Source of the DNA: Amycolatopsis bartoniae
GTDB taxonomy: Bacteria; Actinomycetota; Actinomycetes; Mycobacteriales; Pseudonocardiaceae
Direction of reading: 5' to 3'
Assembly: GCF_014191255.1 (NCBI RefSeq)
Contig: NZ_JACHWH010000001.1
Coordinates: 1,984,001 to 2,048,000 of the forward strand
Length of the DNA stretch: 64,000 bases
Below, one piece after another: positions 44,637-52,861 of the stretch. A program made the position numbers and the translations under genes. Position 1 is the first letter of the stretch. Every line of letters starts with the position of its first letter. Below the pieces are notes generated by a model. That model worked only from the letters and a program-made list of their open reading frames with translations, did no database searches and had not been told where the DNA came from.

Positions 44637-45670
44637 GGTCTCGGCAGCTCCACGACGGTGACCCCGGCGCGGGGTGCGACGGGCTGGTCCATTTCGGCCA
44701 GTGCGGCCGGGGCCTCGTCGAGGGAGATGCGCCTGCCCACGAGCTGTCCGAGGTCGAGACGGGACACGAGGTCGAGCATCGCCGGGTACTCGTGGGCCTG
44801 GAGGCCGTGGCTGCCGAGGATGCGCAGCTCGTCGGCGATCACGCGGTGCATGGGAATCGGCGGAACGCCCTGCCCGGGTGGCATGAGCCCGACCTGCACG
44901 TGCCGCCCGCGCTTGCGCAGGCTCGCCACGGACGCGGCGCACGTGCTGGGCAACCCGACGCAGTCCAGCGACAGGTGCGCGCCCCCGCCGGTGATCTCGC
45001 GGACCTCGTCGGCGGGGTCGGCGCTCTGCACGGTGGCCTCGGCGCCGAGCCGCTTGGCGAGCGCGAGCGCGTCGGCGGAGAGGTCCACGGCCACCACCCG
45101 CGCCCCGGCGGCGACCGCCAGCAGGACCGCGGAGATCCCCGCGCCGCCACACCCGTGCACGGCGACCCACTCACCCGCGGCGAGTTCCCCTTGCCGCAGC
45201 ACCGCGCGGAAGGCCGTCCCGAAGCGACACCCGAGCGCGGCGGCGGTCACGGAGTCGAGGTGGTGCGGCAACGGCACGAGGTTCACGTCGGCGTGGTCGA
45301 GCGCGACGAACTCGGCGAACGATCCCCAGCCGGTGAAGCCGGGCTGGAACTGGTGGTCACAGATCTGCTCGTTACCGCTCGCGCACTGCGGACAGGCTCC
45401 GCACGCACAGACGAACGGCACGGTCACCCGCTCCCCGACCCGCCTGGTCCGAACCCGCTCCCCCACGGCGACGACGGTCCCGGCGAGCTCGTGCCCGGGC
45501 ACGTGCGGGAGCCGAACGTCCTCGTCGTGCCCCCGCCAGGCATGCCAGTCACTACGGCAAACCCCGGTCGCCGCCACGGCCACCACCACACCATCGGGGG
45601 TGGGCTCGGGATCAGGCACCACCTCGACGGAGGGCAACGCCCCGAACTCGGAGAACACGACAGCACGCAC
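44633..45670 (-). CDS. Zinc-dependent alcohol dehydrogenase
   Basis: 345 residues from GTG 45670. Catalytic zinc ligands are in GVCRSDWHAW (Cys) and VPGHELAG (His-Glu). The structural zinc cluster CACGACPQCASGNEQIC shows the four cysteines, and VHGCGGAGISAVLLAVAAG is the NAD-binding turn. The group fits class III-like MDR alcohol dehydrogenases. Coupling to an RpiR regulator suggests a polyol or sugar alcohol substrate. Upstream 142 bases up to the LLM gene carry no convincing element. Confidence 0.93.
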   Translation of the reverse strand: MRAVVFSEFGALPSVEVVPDPEPTPDGVVVAVAATGVCRSDWHAWRGHDEDVRLPHVPGHELAGTVVAVGERVRTRRVGERVTVPFVCACGACPQCASGNEQICDHQFQPGFTGWGSFAEFVALDHADVNLVPLPHHLDSVTAAALGCRFGTAFRAVLRQGELAAGEWVAVHGCGGAGISAVLLAVAAGARVVAVDLSADALALAKRLGAEATVQSADPADEVREITGGGAHLSLDCVGLPSTCAASVASLRKRGRHVQVGLMPPGQGVPPIPMHRVIADELRILGSHGLQAHEYPAMLDLVSRLDLGQLVGRRISLDEAPAALAEMDQPVAPRAGVTVVELPRP

Positions 45671-45812
45671 CGGTCCACGATACGTGGCAGGGGAAGCGAA
45701 GCAACCCAACCCGACCATGCTGCCAAGGTGAGATCGGTGCCGTCGCGCGCGAGCCGTGGTCCGGTAGGGCACGGACTTGACCGGGCGCTGGGAGGCCTGG
45801 GCGTGTGCCGGG

Positions 45813-46595
45813 CTATTTCAGATGGGCTATCACCTTTGCGAACTGCTCCATGAAACCCGAGTTCACTGTGATGTAGCTGATTCCCAAGGTCTTTCTCCAG
45901 TGTCGCAGCCTCTCTGCGCCTTCTTCTGCTGTGCCCGGTAGGACTGTCATCGCGCCCGCTGCCACCAACTCCGCCAGTCCGACTCCCGTGAAGCGTTCCA
46001 ACCAGGGGGCTGGTTCGTTTCCCACTGCCAGGAGGTTTGCGGCCAGTTCGATGTTCCGGTCGCGCAGGCTGTCCACATAGGACACTGCTTCCGCCTCCGT
46101 AGTGCGGGGCTGCCAGGCCATCGTCACTGTGTCCGCGTTCTTCGCTGCCAGTGCGAGCATCTTCGGGCCGCCTGCGGCTAACAACAAAGGCGGGTGGTCC
46201 GATTGGCCGCGGAGGAATTCCACCGTTTCCGCGAGATGCGTGAACCGGCCTTTCCAGGGGCCTCCTAGTTCTCTCACCTTGGCGGCTGCGGCCGGGCGGC
46301 CGGTGCCCAGACCCAGCTCGAAACGGCCGCCGGTGAACTGGTGCAACGACCTCGCCTGCCAGGCCAGCAAACGTCGATCGCGGAACTTCTCCACCGCCAC
46401 GAAAGTGCCGACGTGCAGGCGCGTGGTGACGGCCGCCGCCGCGGGGAGGACTGTGAACGGGTCCAGCTCCAGCTGCGGGTCGGGTGAAAGCAGGGTGTCG
46501 AAACCCAGGTCTTCGGCTCGGCGGGCCAGGTTCGTCCACGTTTTCACATCAGCGCCAGTACCCACGACGCCGAAACGGAAAGGGCGCTCGGTCAT
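45813..46595 (-). CDS. F420-type luciferase-like oxidoreductase
   Basis: 260 residues. MTERPFRFGVVGTGADVKTW, GFDTLLSPDPQLELDPFTVL and ELGLGTGRPAAAAKVRELG are luciferase-like monooxygenase (LLM) motifs of the actinobacterial F420-dependent group; the length matches the short form. It may oxidise or reduce a small hydrophobic compound with F420 or FMN. It stands alone, between the dehydrogenase and the DtxR gene. I cannot name the substrate. Confidence 0.87.
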   Translation of the reverse strand: MTERPFRFGVVGTGADVKTWTNLARRAEDLGFDTLLSPDPQLELDPFTVLPAAAAVTTRLHVGTFVAVEKFRDRRLLAWQARSLHQFTGGRFELGLGTGRPAAAAKVRELGGPWKGRFTHLAETVEFLRGQSDHPPLLLAAGGPKMLALAAKNADTVTMAWQPRTTEAEAVSYVDSLRDRNIELAANLLAVGNEPAPWLERFTGVGLAELVAAGAMTVLPGTAEEGAERLRHWRKTLGISYITVNSGFMEQFAKVIAHLK

Positions 46596-46662
46596 GCATT
46601 GAGCATGGGCCGCCGGAAGCGGAACGACATCCGCCCGGAGGCGGCAGGTCCGGCTACGCGCC

Positions 46663-47337
46663 TCAGAGTACGGCGACGCTCAATGCCTGCGCGATTTCCT
46701 TGCCCAGCGCGTGCGTGGTGTCGCCGACCTTAACCACCAGCGGGCCGCCGAACGGCTGGCGTTCGACGACCTCGATGCGCTCCCCGATGCCGATCTCGTG
46801 ATCGGCGAGGTACCTGAGCATGTTCGGGTCGGTGTCCCACACCCGCACGATCTGGCCCACCGCCCCGGGCTCCAGCTCGTCCAGCAACCGCGTCGGCAGC
46901 TCCTCGACGCTACCGTCGACCGCCGGGATCGGGTCGCCGTGCGGGTCGCGCACCGGGTGCCCCAGCTTCGCCGAGATGCGCTCGATCAGCCTGTCCGACA
47001 CCGCGTGCTCCAGTGCGTCCGCCTCCGCGTGCACCTCGTCCCACGTGTAGCCCAGCTCCTGCACCAGGTACGTCTCGATCAACCGGTGCCGCCGCAGCAC
47101 GCCCCTCGCCAGCAGCAGGCCCGCCGAGGTCAGGTCGATCCCCCGGTACGGGACGTGCTCGACGAGCCCCTGCTGCGAGAGCTTCGTGACCATGCCCGAC
47201 GCCGACGACGGGCTGACCGACAGCCTGCCCGCCAGCGACGTGTTGGTGACCGCCTCGCCACGCTCCACCAGGCCGTAGATCACCCTGATGTAGTCCTCGA
47301 TCGAGGACGACGAGGAGCGATTGGGACTGTCAGGCAT
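46663..47337 (-). CDS. DtxR/MntR-type metal-dependent regulator
   Basis: 224 residues. The helix-turn-helix SIEDYIRVIYGLVERGEAVT to SVSPSSASGMVTKLSQQGLV, the dimerisation helix with EVHAEADALEHAVSD and HP-DPHGDPIP (metal-binding His/Asp/Glu set), and a C-terminal SH3-like domain (MLRYLADHEIGIGERIEVVE) are those of DtxR, IdeR and MntR. It would sense Fe2+ or Mn2+ and repress uptake genes. It resembles the second (SirR/MntR-like) type more than IdeR. A TTAG...CTAA palindrome at 47365 upstream suggests autoregulation. Metal specificity is not decidable by eye. Confidence 0.92.
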   Translation of the reverse strand: MPDSPNRSSSSSIEDYIRVIYGLVERGEAVTNTSLAGRLSVSPSSASGMVTKLSQQGLVEHVPYRGIDLTSAGLLLARGVLRRHRLIETYLVQELGYTWDEVHAEADALEHAVSDRLIERISAKLGHPVRDPHGDPIPAVDGSVEELPTRLLDELEPGAVGQIVRVWDTDPNMLRYLADHEIGIGERIEVVERQPFGGPLVVKVGDTTHALGKEIAQALSVAVL

Positions 47338-47364
47338 GTCTCAACTCTACGACGTACCACCCGC

Positions 47365-47382
47365 TTAGTGAGCGTGACCTAA
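47365..47382 (-). promoter_or_regulatory. Candidate DtxR-type operator
   Basis: TTAGTGAGCGTGACCTAA (plus strand), an 18-base near-dyad with TTAG and CTAA ends, resembles the iron-box TTAGGTTAGSCTAACCTAA. It lies 28-45 bases upstream of the DtxR-type ATG and overlaps the last codon of the GNAT gene. The fit to the inner half-sites is incomplete, so binding is inferred. Confidence 0.45.
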
Positions 47383-47825
47383 CTCCGGGCCGACCACCGG
47401 TACCTGATCCACCCCGGCACCGGCTCCGCCCCGAGCTGCGCGTAGAACGCCGCCGCCCGGTCGTTGCCCTCCTGCATGTCCCACTCGATCCGGCCCGTCG
47501 TGCGCGCCCGCAACGCGCTCAGCAGCTCCCGCCCGAGACCACCGCGCCGGTGCTCCGGCCGGATGTACAGATCGTCCAGCCAGATCCCGGGCTGCGCCTC
47601 CCACGTGGAGAAGTTCCACGAGCAGAACGCCATCCCCGCGACCGTGCCCGGCTGTTCCGGCGGCTCGGCCACCAGCACCCACGCCTTCGGGTCCGGCCCG
47701 AACAGGTGCTTGGTCATCTCGGTGCGGTCGAGCGACACGCTGTCGTTGCCCTCGAACCGGGCGTGCTCCTCGATGAGCGCGCAGATCTCCTCGATGTCGG
47801 TGACTTCGGCGTCACGGACGGGCAT
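47379..47825 (-). CDS. GNAT-family N-acetyltransferase
   Basis: 148 residues from ATG 47825, overlapping the amidohydrolase stop by 14 bases. LDDLYIRPEHRRGGLGRELL contains the acetyl-CoA pyrophosphate loop (R-x-x-G-x-G/A) of GNAT enzymes, and NDRAAAFYAQLGAEPV is the last strand. The group resembles small-molecule or protein N-acetyltransferases (diamine acetyltransferase-like). Cotranscription with an amidohydrolase may point to a modified amine or amide substrate, but the coupling could be coincidental. Confidence 0.9.
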   Translation of the reverse strand: MPVRDAEVTDIEEICALIEEHARFEGNDSVSLDRTEMTKHLFGPDPKAWVLVAEPPEQPGTVAGMAFCSWNFSTWEAQPGIWLDDLYIRPEHRRGGLGRELLSALRARTTGRIEWDMQEGNDRAAAFYAQLGAEPVPGWIRYRWSARS

Positions 47826-49419
47826 CGGTCGTTCCCCTCTCGTAGACCAGTTCGCCGCCGACGACGGTCGCCAGCACGCGCACGTCGTCGAGGCTCGGTT
47901 CGTCGGTCGGATCCGCGGACAGCACCGCGAGGTCCGCGAGCTTTCCGATCTCCAGAGTGCCCACTTCCCGCTCCCGAAACGCCGCGTACGCCGATCCGTA
48001 CGTGTACGCGCGCAACGCCTCACGCGGTGTGATCCGCTCGGCGGCGCCCAGCAGGTGACCGCCGGACGTACGCCGCCGCACCATGTCCGCCAGGCCCAGC
48101 AGCGGCGCCCCGTTCACCACCGGCCGGTCGGAACTGCCCGGCAGCACGCAGCCCGCGTCGAGGAACGACCGGAGCCGGTAGCACCAGCTTTCCCGCTCCG
48201 GCCCCAGCGCGGCCACCATCCCGTCGCCGATCTCGTGTACGAACCGCCCCTGCGGCACCGGCACCAGCCCCAGCTCCGCGATGCGGGCCAGCTGCGCGGG
48301 CGACACCACCGCGGCGTGCTCGATGCGGTGCCGGGCGTCCTGGCGCGGATGGGCCTTCAGCGCCGCCTCGTACGCGTCGAGGACCACCGAGATCGCGCGG
48401 TCGCCGATGGCGTGCGTCGCGATCTGCCAGCCCGCCGCGTGCGCGCGCAGGATCGTTTCGGCCAGTTCCTCCTCGGGCTGCTGGAAGTAGCCGCGGTTGC
48501 CGGGGTCGTTCGCGAAGTCCTCGTGCATCGCGGCGGTGCGCCCGATCAGCGACCCGTCCGCGAACAGCTTCATCGGCCCGATCCGCAGCCACTCGTCGCC
48601 GAGCCCGCTACGCAACCCCAGGTCCAGCCCGAACCCCGCCCCGTGCGGCAGGTCGTGCAGCATCGCCGAGGACACCATCAGCGTCGTGCGCACGCGCAGC
48701 ACCCCGCGGTCACGGGCCTGCTGGTACGCCAGCACCTCCGCCGGGCTCTCGCCGACCAGCCCGCCGCCGACGCCGGCCTCCTGCACGCTCGTGATGCCCT
48801 CGGCCAGGAACCGCTCACCCGCCCGGTCGATGGCCCTGACCAGGGTGTCCAGCGGCGTCGGGTAGATCAGCGGCCGGAGCAGGAGCTGGGCCTGCTCACG
48901 CAGCAGCCCGGTGGGCGAGCCGTGCTCGTCGAGCACCACGTCACCGCCGACGGGCACGTTCGCCAGGTCGAGCTGCGCGAGCACGTTCGAGCTGACCACC
49001 ACCATGTGCCCGGACGTGTGCTTGAGCCGCACGAAGTGGTCCGGCGCCACGCGGTCGAGCCCGTGCCGCGTCGGATGGCCGCCGACCAGCCGGTTCTGGT
49101 CGTAGCCGCTGCCGACGATCCACTCGCCGGGCGGCACCTCGCGGGCGCGCTCGGCGATCGCGTCGTACACCTCGTCGACGTGCTGGCACCCGCCCAGCGC
49201 CACCTCGTCGAGGCTCATCCCGTACCAGGCCAGGTGGTTGTGCGCGTCGTGGAAACCGGGCACGACGACGGCGCCGCCCAGGTCGACCCGTCGCGGCGTC
49301 GACAGCGACTCGGCGTCCTCGCCGAGCGCGACGATCCGCCCGTGCAGCGCGGCCACCGCGGACGTCCACCCACTGCCGGTGAACACCCGCGCGTTCTCGT
49401 ACACGGCATCGACCTTCAC
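47812..49419 (-). CDS. YtcJ-like metal-dependent amidohydrolase
   Basis: 535 residues. VVVPGFHDAHNHLAWYG has the HxH metal motif, and THAIGDRAISVVLDAYE and HRIEHAAVVSP supply the later ligands, as in the YtcJ subgroup of the amidohydrolase superfamily. The C-terminus ends with the beta-sandwich strand YGSAYAAFREREVGTLEIG. Such enzymes hydrolyse amides or cyclic imides and are often of unknown substrate. It is divergent from the enoyl-CoA hydratase gene across a 47-base gap that holds a repeated CGAT palindrome. Confidence 0.9.
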   Translation of the reverse strand: MKVDAVYENARVFTGSGWTSAVAALHGRIVALGEDAESLSTPRRVDLGGAVVVPGFHDAHNHLAWYGMSLDEVALGGCQHVDEVYDAIAERAREVPPGEWIVGSGYDQNRLVGGHPTRHGLDRVAPDHFVRLKHTSGHMVVVSSNVLAQLDLANVPVGGDVVLDEHGSPTGLLREQAQLLLRPLIYPTPLDTLVRAIDRAGERFLAEGITSVQEAGVGGGLVGESPAEVLAYQQARDRGVLRVRTTLMVSSAMLHDLPHGAGFGLDLGLRSGLGDEWLRIGPMKLFADGSLIGRTAAMHEDFANDPGNRGYFQQPEEELAETILRAHAAGWQIATHAIGDRAISVVLDAYEAALKAHPRQDARHRIEHAAVVSPAQLARIAELGLVPVPQGRFVHEIGDGMVAALGPERESWCYRLRSFLDAGCVLPGSSDRPVVNGAPLLGLADMVRRRTSGGHLLGAAERITPREALRAYTYGSAYAAFREREVGTLEIGKLADLAVLSADPTDEPSLDDVRVLATVVGGELVYERGTTDARP

Positions 49420-49431
49420 ACCGAAGACTCT

Positions 49432-49447
49432 ATCGATCGATCGATCG
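49432..49447. promoter_or_regulatory. CGAT-repeat palindrome in a divergent promoter
   Basis: ATCGATCGATCGATCG, four tandem CGAT/ATCG units, is self-complementary and lies in the 47-base gap between the amidohydrolase and enoyl-CoA hydratase genes. A TetR-family gene is the third gene of the plus-strand operon, so this is a plausible operator for it. Confidence 0.4.
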
Positions 49448-49466
49448 GCTCGCTAGGCTCTGCGAC

Positions 49467-50195
49467 ATGAGCTGCGTGGAAGTCGAGATCGACGCCGTCG
49501 CCCAGGTGCGCCTGAACCGGCCGGAGCGGCTGAACGCCGTGTCCCCCGCCCTGGTCGACGACCTGCTCGCCGCGCTGGACGCGGTCGCCCGCTCCGACGC
49601 GCGGGCCGTCGTCCTCTCCGGTCGCGGCCGCGCCTTCTGCGCCGGGCACGACCTCAAGGAGCCGCCCGCCGAAGGAGACTCCCGCGCCCGGCTCGAACGC
49701 CTCCAGGACGTGACCCGCCGCCTGCGTGCGCTCCGCCAGCCGGTGATCGCCGCCGTGCACGGTTACGCGATCGGCGCCGGCGCGGAGTTCGCACTGGGCT
49801 GCGACCTGATCCTCGCGGCGGAGGACGCCGTGTTCGCCTTCCCCGAGGCCGGGCTGGGCCTCAGCGTCACCGGAGCCGCCTCGCGGCTGTTGCCGCAGCT
49901 CGTCGGCCCGCTCAAGGCGAAGGAGCTCCTCCTGCTCGGCGAGCGCGTTCCGGCGGCGGAGGCCCGGCGACTCGGCCTGGTCAACGCCGTTGTGCCCGAC
50001 GTGCACGCCAAAGCGACGGAGTGGGCCGAGCGCGTCGCCGGGCATCCCGCGGGCTCGGTCGCGCTGGCCAAGCGCGCGCTCGACGCCGGGATCGACGTCG
50101 AGGCGGCGCTCGAACTGGAGGTCAGCCACGCGCTCGTCACCGAGCACACGCCGGAGGTGGCGCGCTCGGCCGAGGCGTTCCGGAGTCGCGGATGA
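49467..50195 (+). CDS. Enoyl-CoA hydratase/isomerase
   Basis: 242 residues. RPERLNAVSPALVDDLLAAL, FCAGHDLKEP and VHGYAIGAGAEFALGCDL carry the crotonase oxyanion hole and one acid (Glu about 112); the second acid lies in AFPEAGLGLSVTGAA. The enzyme hydrates or isomerises enoyl-CoA in the cytoplasm. It is followed by an acyl-CoA ligase and a TetR gene, all coupled. A subset of crotonases has other substrates, so the precise reaction is open. Confidence 0.92.
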   Translation: MSCVEVEIDAVAQVRLNRPERLNAVSPALVDDLLAALDAVARSDARAVVLSGRGRAFCAGHDLKEPPAEGDSRARLERLQDVTRRLRALRQPVIAAVHGYAIGAGAEFALGCDLILAAEDAVFAFPEAGLGLSVTGAASRLLPQLVGPLKAKELLLLGERVPAAEARRLGLVNAVVPDVHAKATEWAERVAGHPAGSVALAKRALDAGIDVEAALELEVSHALVTEHTPEVARSAEAFRSRG

Positions 50196-51718
50196 GCCCG
50201 CTCGACGAGATCGACGACCTCGCCACGCTCGTGCGCAGGGCCGCCGGGCAGTGGCCGGACAAGCCCGCGTGGATCTTCGACGAGACGGGCGAGCACGTCA
50301 CGTTCGCCGAGGTGGAGCGGCGCAGCACGCGGTTCGCCCTCGCGTTCCTCGAACTCGGCCTCCGGCCGGGTGAGCGCGTCGCGGTGATGCTGCGCAACCA
50401 GCCGGAGTTCCCGCTGCTGTGGCTCGCGCTCGCGAAGCTCGGCGCGGTGCTCGTGCCGGTCAACACGAACTACCGCGAGTTCGACGGCGCCCACGTGCTG
50501 CGCCACTCCGGCGCCCGCTTCGCCGTCGCCGCACCGGAGTTCGTCGACCTGCTGAGCCGGATCGCGCCGGATACGAAGGTCGAGCGCGTGCTGACCGTCG
50601 GCGACCTGCGCGCCGAGTCGATTGCCGCCGCCCGCTTCGAGGTCGTCGGCGAGCAGCCTGTGAACATCCAGTACACGTCGGGTACCACCGGCGCCCCCAA
50701 GGGCTGCGTGCTGCCGCACCGCTACTGGCTCACGCTCGCCCGTGGCCTGGTCGCCGACTTCCCCGCGGTGTCCCCCGACGACACCATCCTGACCGCGCAG
50801 CCGTTCCACTACATCGATCCACAGTGGAACGTCGCGTTGGGACTGGCCGCGGGCGCGACACTCGTCGTGCTCGACCGGTTCCACCCCTCGACGTTCTGGG
50901 CGAAGGTGCGCGAACACGGCGTGACGTGGTTCTACTGCCTGGGCCTGATGCCGACGCTCCTGCTGCGCCAGCCGGAGTCCCCGGCCGACCGCGAGCACCG
51001 CGTCCGCGCGATCAGCGCCTCCGCGATCCCCCGTGACCTGCACGCCCAGCTGGAGGAACGCTGGGGAGTGCCGTGGTACGAGGCGTTCGGCATGACCGAG
51101 ACCGGTGGCGACATCCGGGTGTCCGAGGCCGACCACGACGAGCTGGTGGGCACCGGTTGCATCGGCAGGCCGACGCGAGACCGCGAGGCGATGGTCGTCG
51201 ACGACGAGGGCCGTCCCGTTCCGCGCGGGGAGACCGGCGAGCTCGTGCTGCGTGGGATCGGCCTGATGCACGGCTACCACGACGATCCCGAAGCGACCGC
51301 GAAAGCCTTCCGCGGTGGCTGGTTCCACACCGGTGACCTGGCGACAATGGACAGTCGCGGGCGCGTCTTCTACGTCGGCCGCACGAAGGACATGATCCGC
51401 CGCAGCGGGGAGAACATCTCGGCCGACGAGGTCGAGCGCGCGCTGCTGCTGCATCCCGCCGTCGAACTGGCCGCGGTGGTGGCCGTGCCCGACGAGCTGC
51501 GCGGGGAAGAGGTCAAGGTGTTCATCGTCCTGCGCGGGGAAGCGACCCCGGACGAGCTGGCGGAGTTCTGCACCACCAAGCTCGCCTACTTCAAGGTGCC
51601 CCGCTACTGGGCCGTCGCCGACACCCTGCCGCGCACGCCGTCCGAGCGCGTGGCGAAGGGCGAGCTGCGCGACTCTCCGTTGCCGACCTATGACCGTGTG
51701 CGGCAGGCGTGGCTGTGA
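50192..51718 (+). CDS. AMP-forming acyl-CoA ligase (CaiC-like)
   Basis: 508 residues, ATGA overlap with the hydratase. IQYTSGTTGAPKGCVLPH is the P-loop of ANL enzymes, EAFGMTETGGD the A5 motif, FHTGDLATMDSRGRVFYVGRTKD the A7-A8 region, and SERVAKGELRD the catalytic Lys near the C-terminus. It adenylates a carboxylic acid and forms its CoA thioester. Similarity to carnitine-CoA ligase (CaiC) is by motif only. With the hydratase it suggests breakdown of a short or modified acid. Confidence 0.92.
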   Translation: MSPLDEIDDLATLVRRAAGQWPDKPAWIFDETGEHVTFAEVERRSTRFALAFLELGLRPGERVAVMLRNQPEFPLLWLALAKLGAVLVPVNTNYREFDGAHVLRHSGARFAVAAPEFVDLLSRIAPDTKVERVLTVGDLRAESIAAARFEVVGEQPVNIQYTSGTTGAPKGCVLPHRYWLTLARGLVADFPAVSPDDTILTAQPFHYIDPQWNVALGLAAGATLVVLDRFHPSTFWAKVREHGVTWFYCLGLMPTLLLRQPESPADREHRVRAISASAIPRDLHAQLEERWGVPWYEAFGMTETGGDIRVSEADHDELVGTGCIGRPTRDREAMVVDDEGRPVPRGETGELVLRGIGLMHGYHDDPEATAKAFRGGWFHTGDLATMDSRGRVFYVGRTKDMIRRSGENISADEVERALLLHPAVELAAVVAVPDELRGEEVKVFIVLRGEATPDELAEFCTTKLAYFKVPRYWAVADTLPRTPSERVAKGELRDSPLPTYDRVRQAWL

Positions 51719-52338
51719 GCACCGAGGAACGCGTGCGGCACGCGGCGGTGCGGTTGTTCGCGGAAAAGGGTTTCCACGGCACCGGCATCCGCGAACTGGC
51801 GCAGGAGGCCGGAATCTCGTCGGCGAGCCTGTACCACTACATGGGCACCAAGGAGGACCTGCTCGTCGCGATCATGCGCGAGTGCCTCGACCGCCTGCTG
51901 CGCGGGGCACGGCAGGCCGTCGACGGCGTGGCCGACCCGCGGCGGCGGCTCGCGTCCCTGGTCTCGCTGCACGTGCTCGTCCACGCCCGTCAGCCCGCCG
52001 AAACCCGCGTGGTGGACAACGAAGTACCAGCGCTTTCCGAATCCGCCCGGAAGGAGGTCGTGGGCCTGCGCGACCAGTACGAACAGCTGTGGGCGGACGC
52101 CATCGACGACGGCCTGCGGCACCGGGTGTTCACCGTCGCCGAACCCACCGTGACCAGGCTCGCACTGCTCGAAATGTGCAGCGGCGTCGCACGGTGGTAC
52201 TCCCCGCGTGGCCCGTTGGATTTGGACCGCCTCGCGGGCCATTACGCCTGCTTGGCGCTGCGCATGCTCGGCAGCGCGGACGACGAGTGCCCGCAGGCGG
52301 TCGAAACTGCCCGGATGGTGGTCTCCCGCGTGTGGTGA
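51715..52338 (+). CDS. TetR-family regulator of the preceding operon
   Basis: 207 residues from GTG 51715, which overlaps the ligase stop as GTGA; GTG 51709 is the alternative. VRHAAVRLFAEKGFHGTGIRELAQEAGI plus SSASLYHYMGTKEDLL is the helix-turn-helix of TetR repressors. The C-terminal domain is the type found in fatty acid and steroid repressors such as KstR2. Likely ligand: an acyl-CoA made by the ligase in front. The ATCG palindrome at 49432 and the AGCAAGCGCTTAG site at 56307 are candidate binding sites. Confidence 0.92.
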   Translation: MSTEERVRHAAVRLFAEKGFHGTGIRELAQEAGISSASLYHYMGTKEDLLVAIMRECLDRLLRGARQAVDGVADPRRRLASLVSLHVLVHARQPAETRVVDNEVPALSESARKEVVGLRDQYEQLWADAIDDGLRHRVFTVAEPTVTRLALLEMCSGVARWYSPRGPLDLDRLAGHYACLALRMLGSADDECPQAVETARMVVSRVW

Positions 52339-52407
52339 ACACCCCTTCAACTGGGGATTCGGGGTCATTACCTTGCCGACGCGGCTCATCTGAGGGACCC
52401 TCGAAAC

Positions 52408-52731
52408 GTGAGTGAGCAAACGATCCATCTGGAACTGAACGAGTCCGGCCTCGCTCCGGAGCTCCCGGTTCCGTCAAACCCTCGCGATCAGGTCCAGGAC
52501 GTGCCTTATCGTCCCGTGGAGTTCCGTGACGACGACCTGCCGTCGGCATTGGAGCGATGCGCGGCCTGGCTGCGCAGCGCACAGGAGTGGCTGGGCGAGC
52601 CGCTCGACGTGCTGGCCATTCACCTCGACTACGACGATCGGGAAGGCGCGCCCTACTACGACGTCAAGTTGCTCTGCAACGAGGAGGACCTGGCCGGAGC
52701 GCCCCTCGCCATCAAAGCCCAGGGCAAGTAG
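52408..52731 (+). CDS. Small conserved-looking acidic protein
   Basis: 107 residues, GTG start. There is no signal peptide or membrane span. A helix-rich middle (ALERCAAWLRSAQEWLGEPL) is followed by a strand-rich acidic part (AIHLDYDDREGAPYYDVKLLC). I do not recognise a family. Codon pattern and length argue for a real gene, and a strong hairpin follows its stop. It might regulate or stabilise something, but this cannot be stated. Confidence 0.65.
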   Translation: MSEQTIHLELNESGLAPELPVPSNPRDQVQDVPYRPVEFRDDDLPSALERCAAWLRSAQEWLGEPLDVLAIHLDYDDREGAPYYDVKLLCNEEDLAGAPLAIKAQGK

Positions 52732-52748
52732 TCCGAAACGCCACCCGA

Positions 52749-52781
52749 GAAGGGGTGCTCCCGTCCTGGGAGCACCCCTTC
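52749..52781 (+). terminator. Hairpin terminator, 14-bp stem
   Basis: GAAGGGGTGCTCCC and GGGAGCACCCCTTC are exact complements with the five-base loop GTCCT, 17 bases after the small acidic protein stop. No T-tract follows, as usual in this GC-rich genome. Confidence 0.75.
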
Positions 52782-52861
52782 CGGGGTTGAACGCGCCCTC
52801 GTAAGCTAGCCGCGTTTTCCCGGAACCACTCGCGGCCTGCCGCCGGAACGGAAGGGCGGCG

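Noticed and set aside
52339-52407. Short ACCCC...GGGGT inverted repeat before the small acidic protein
   Set aside because: Arms of five bases in GC-rich DNA are expected by chance, and no function is supported.
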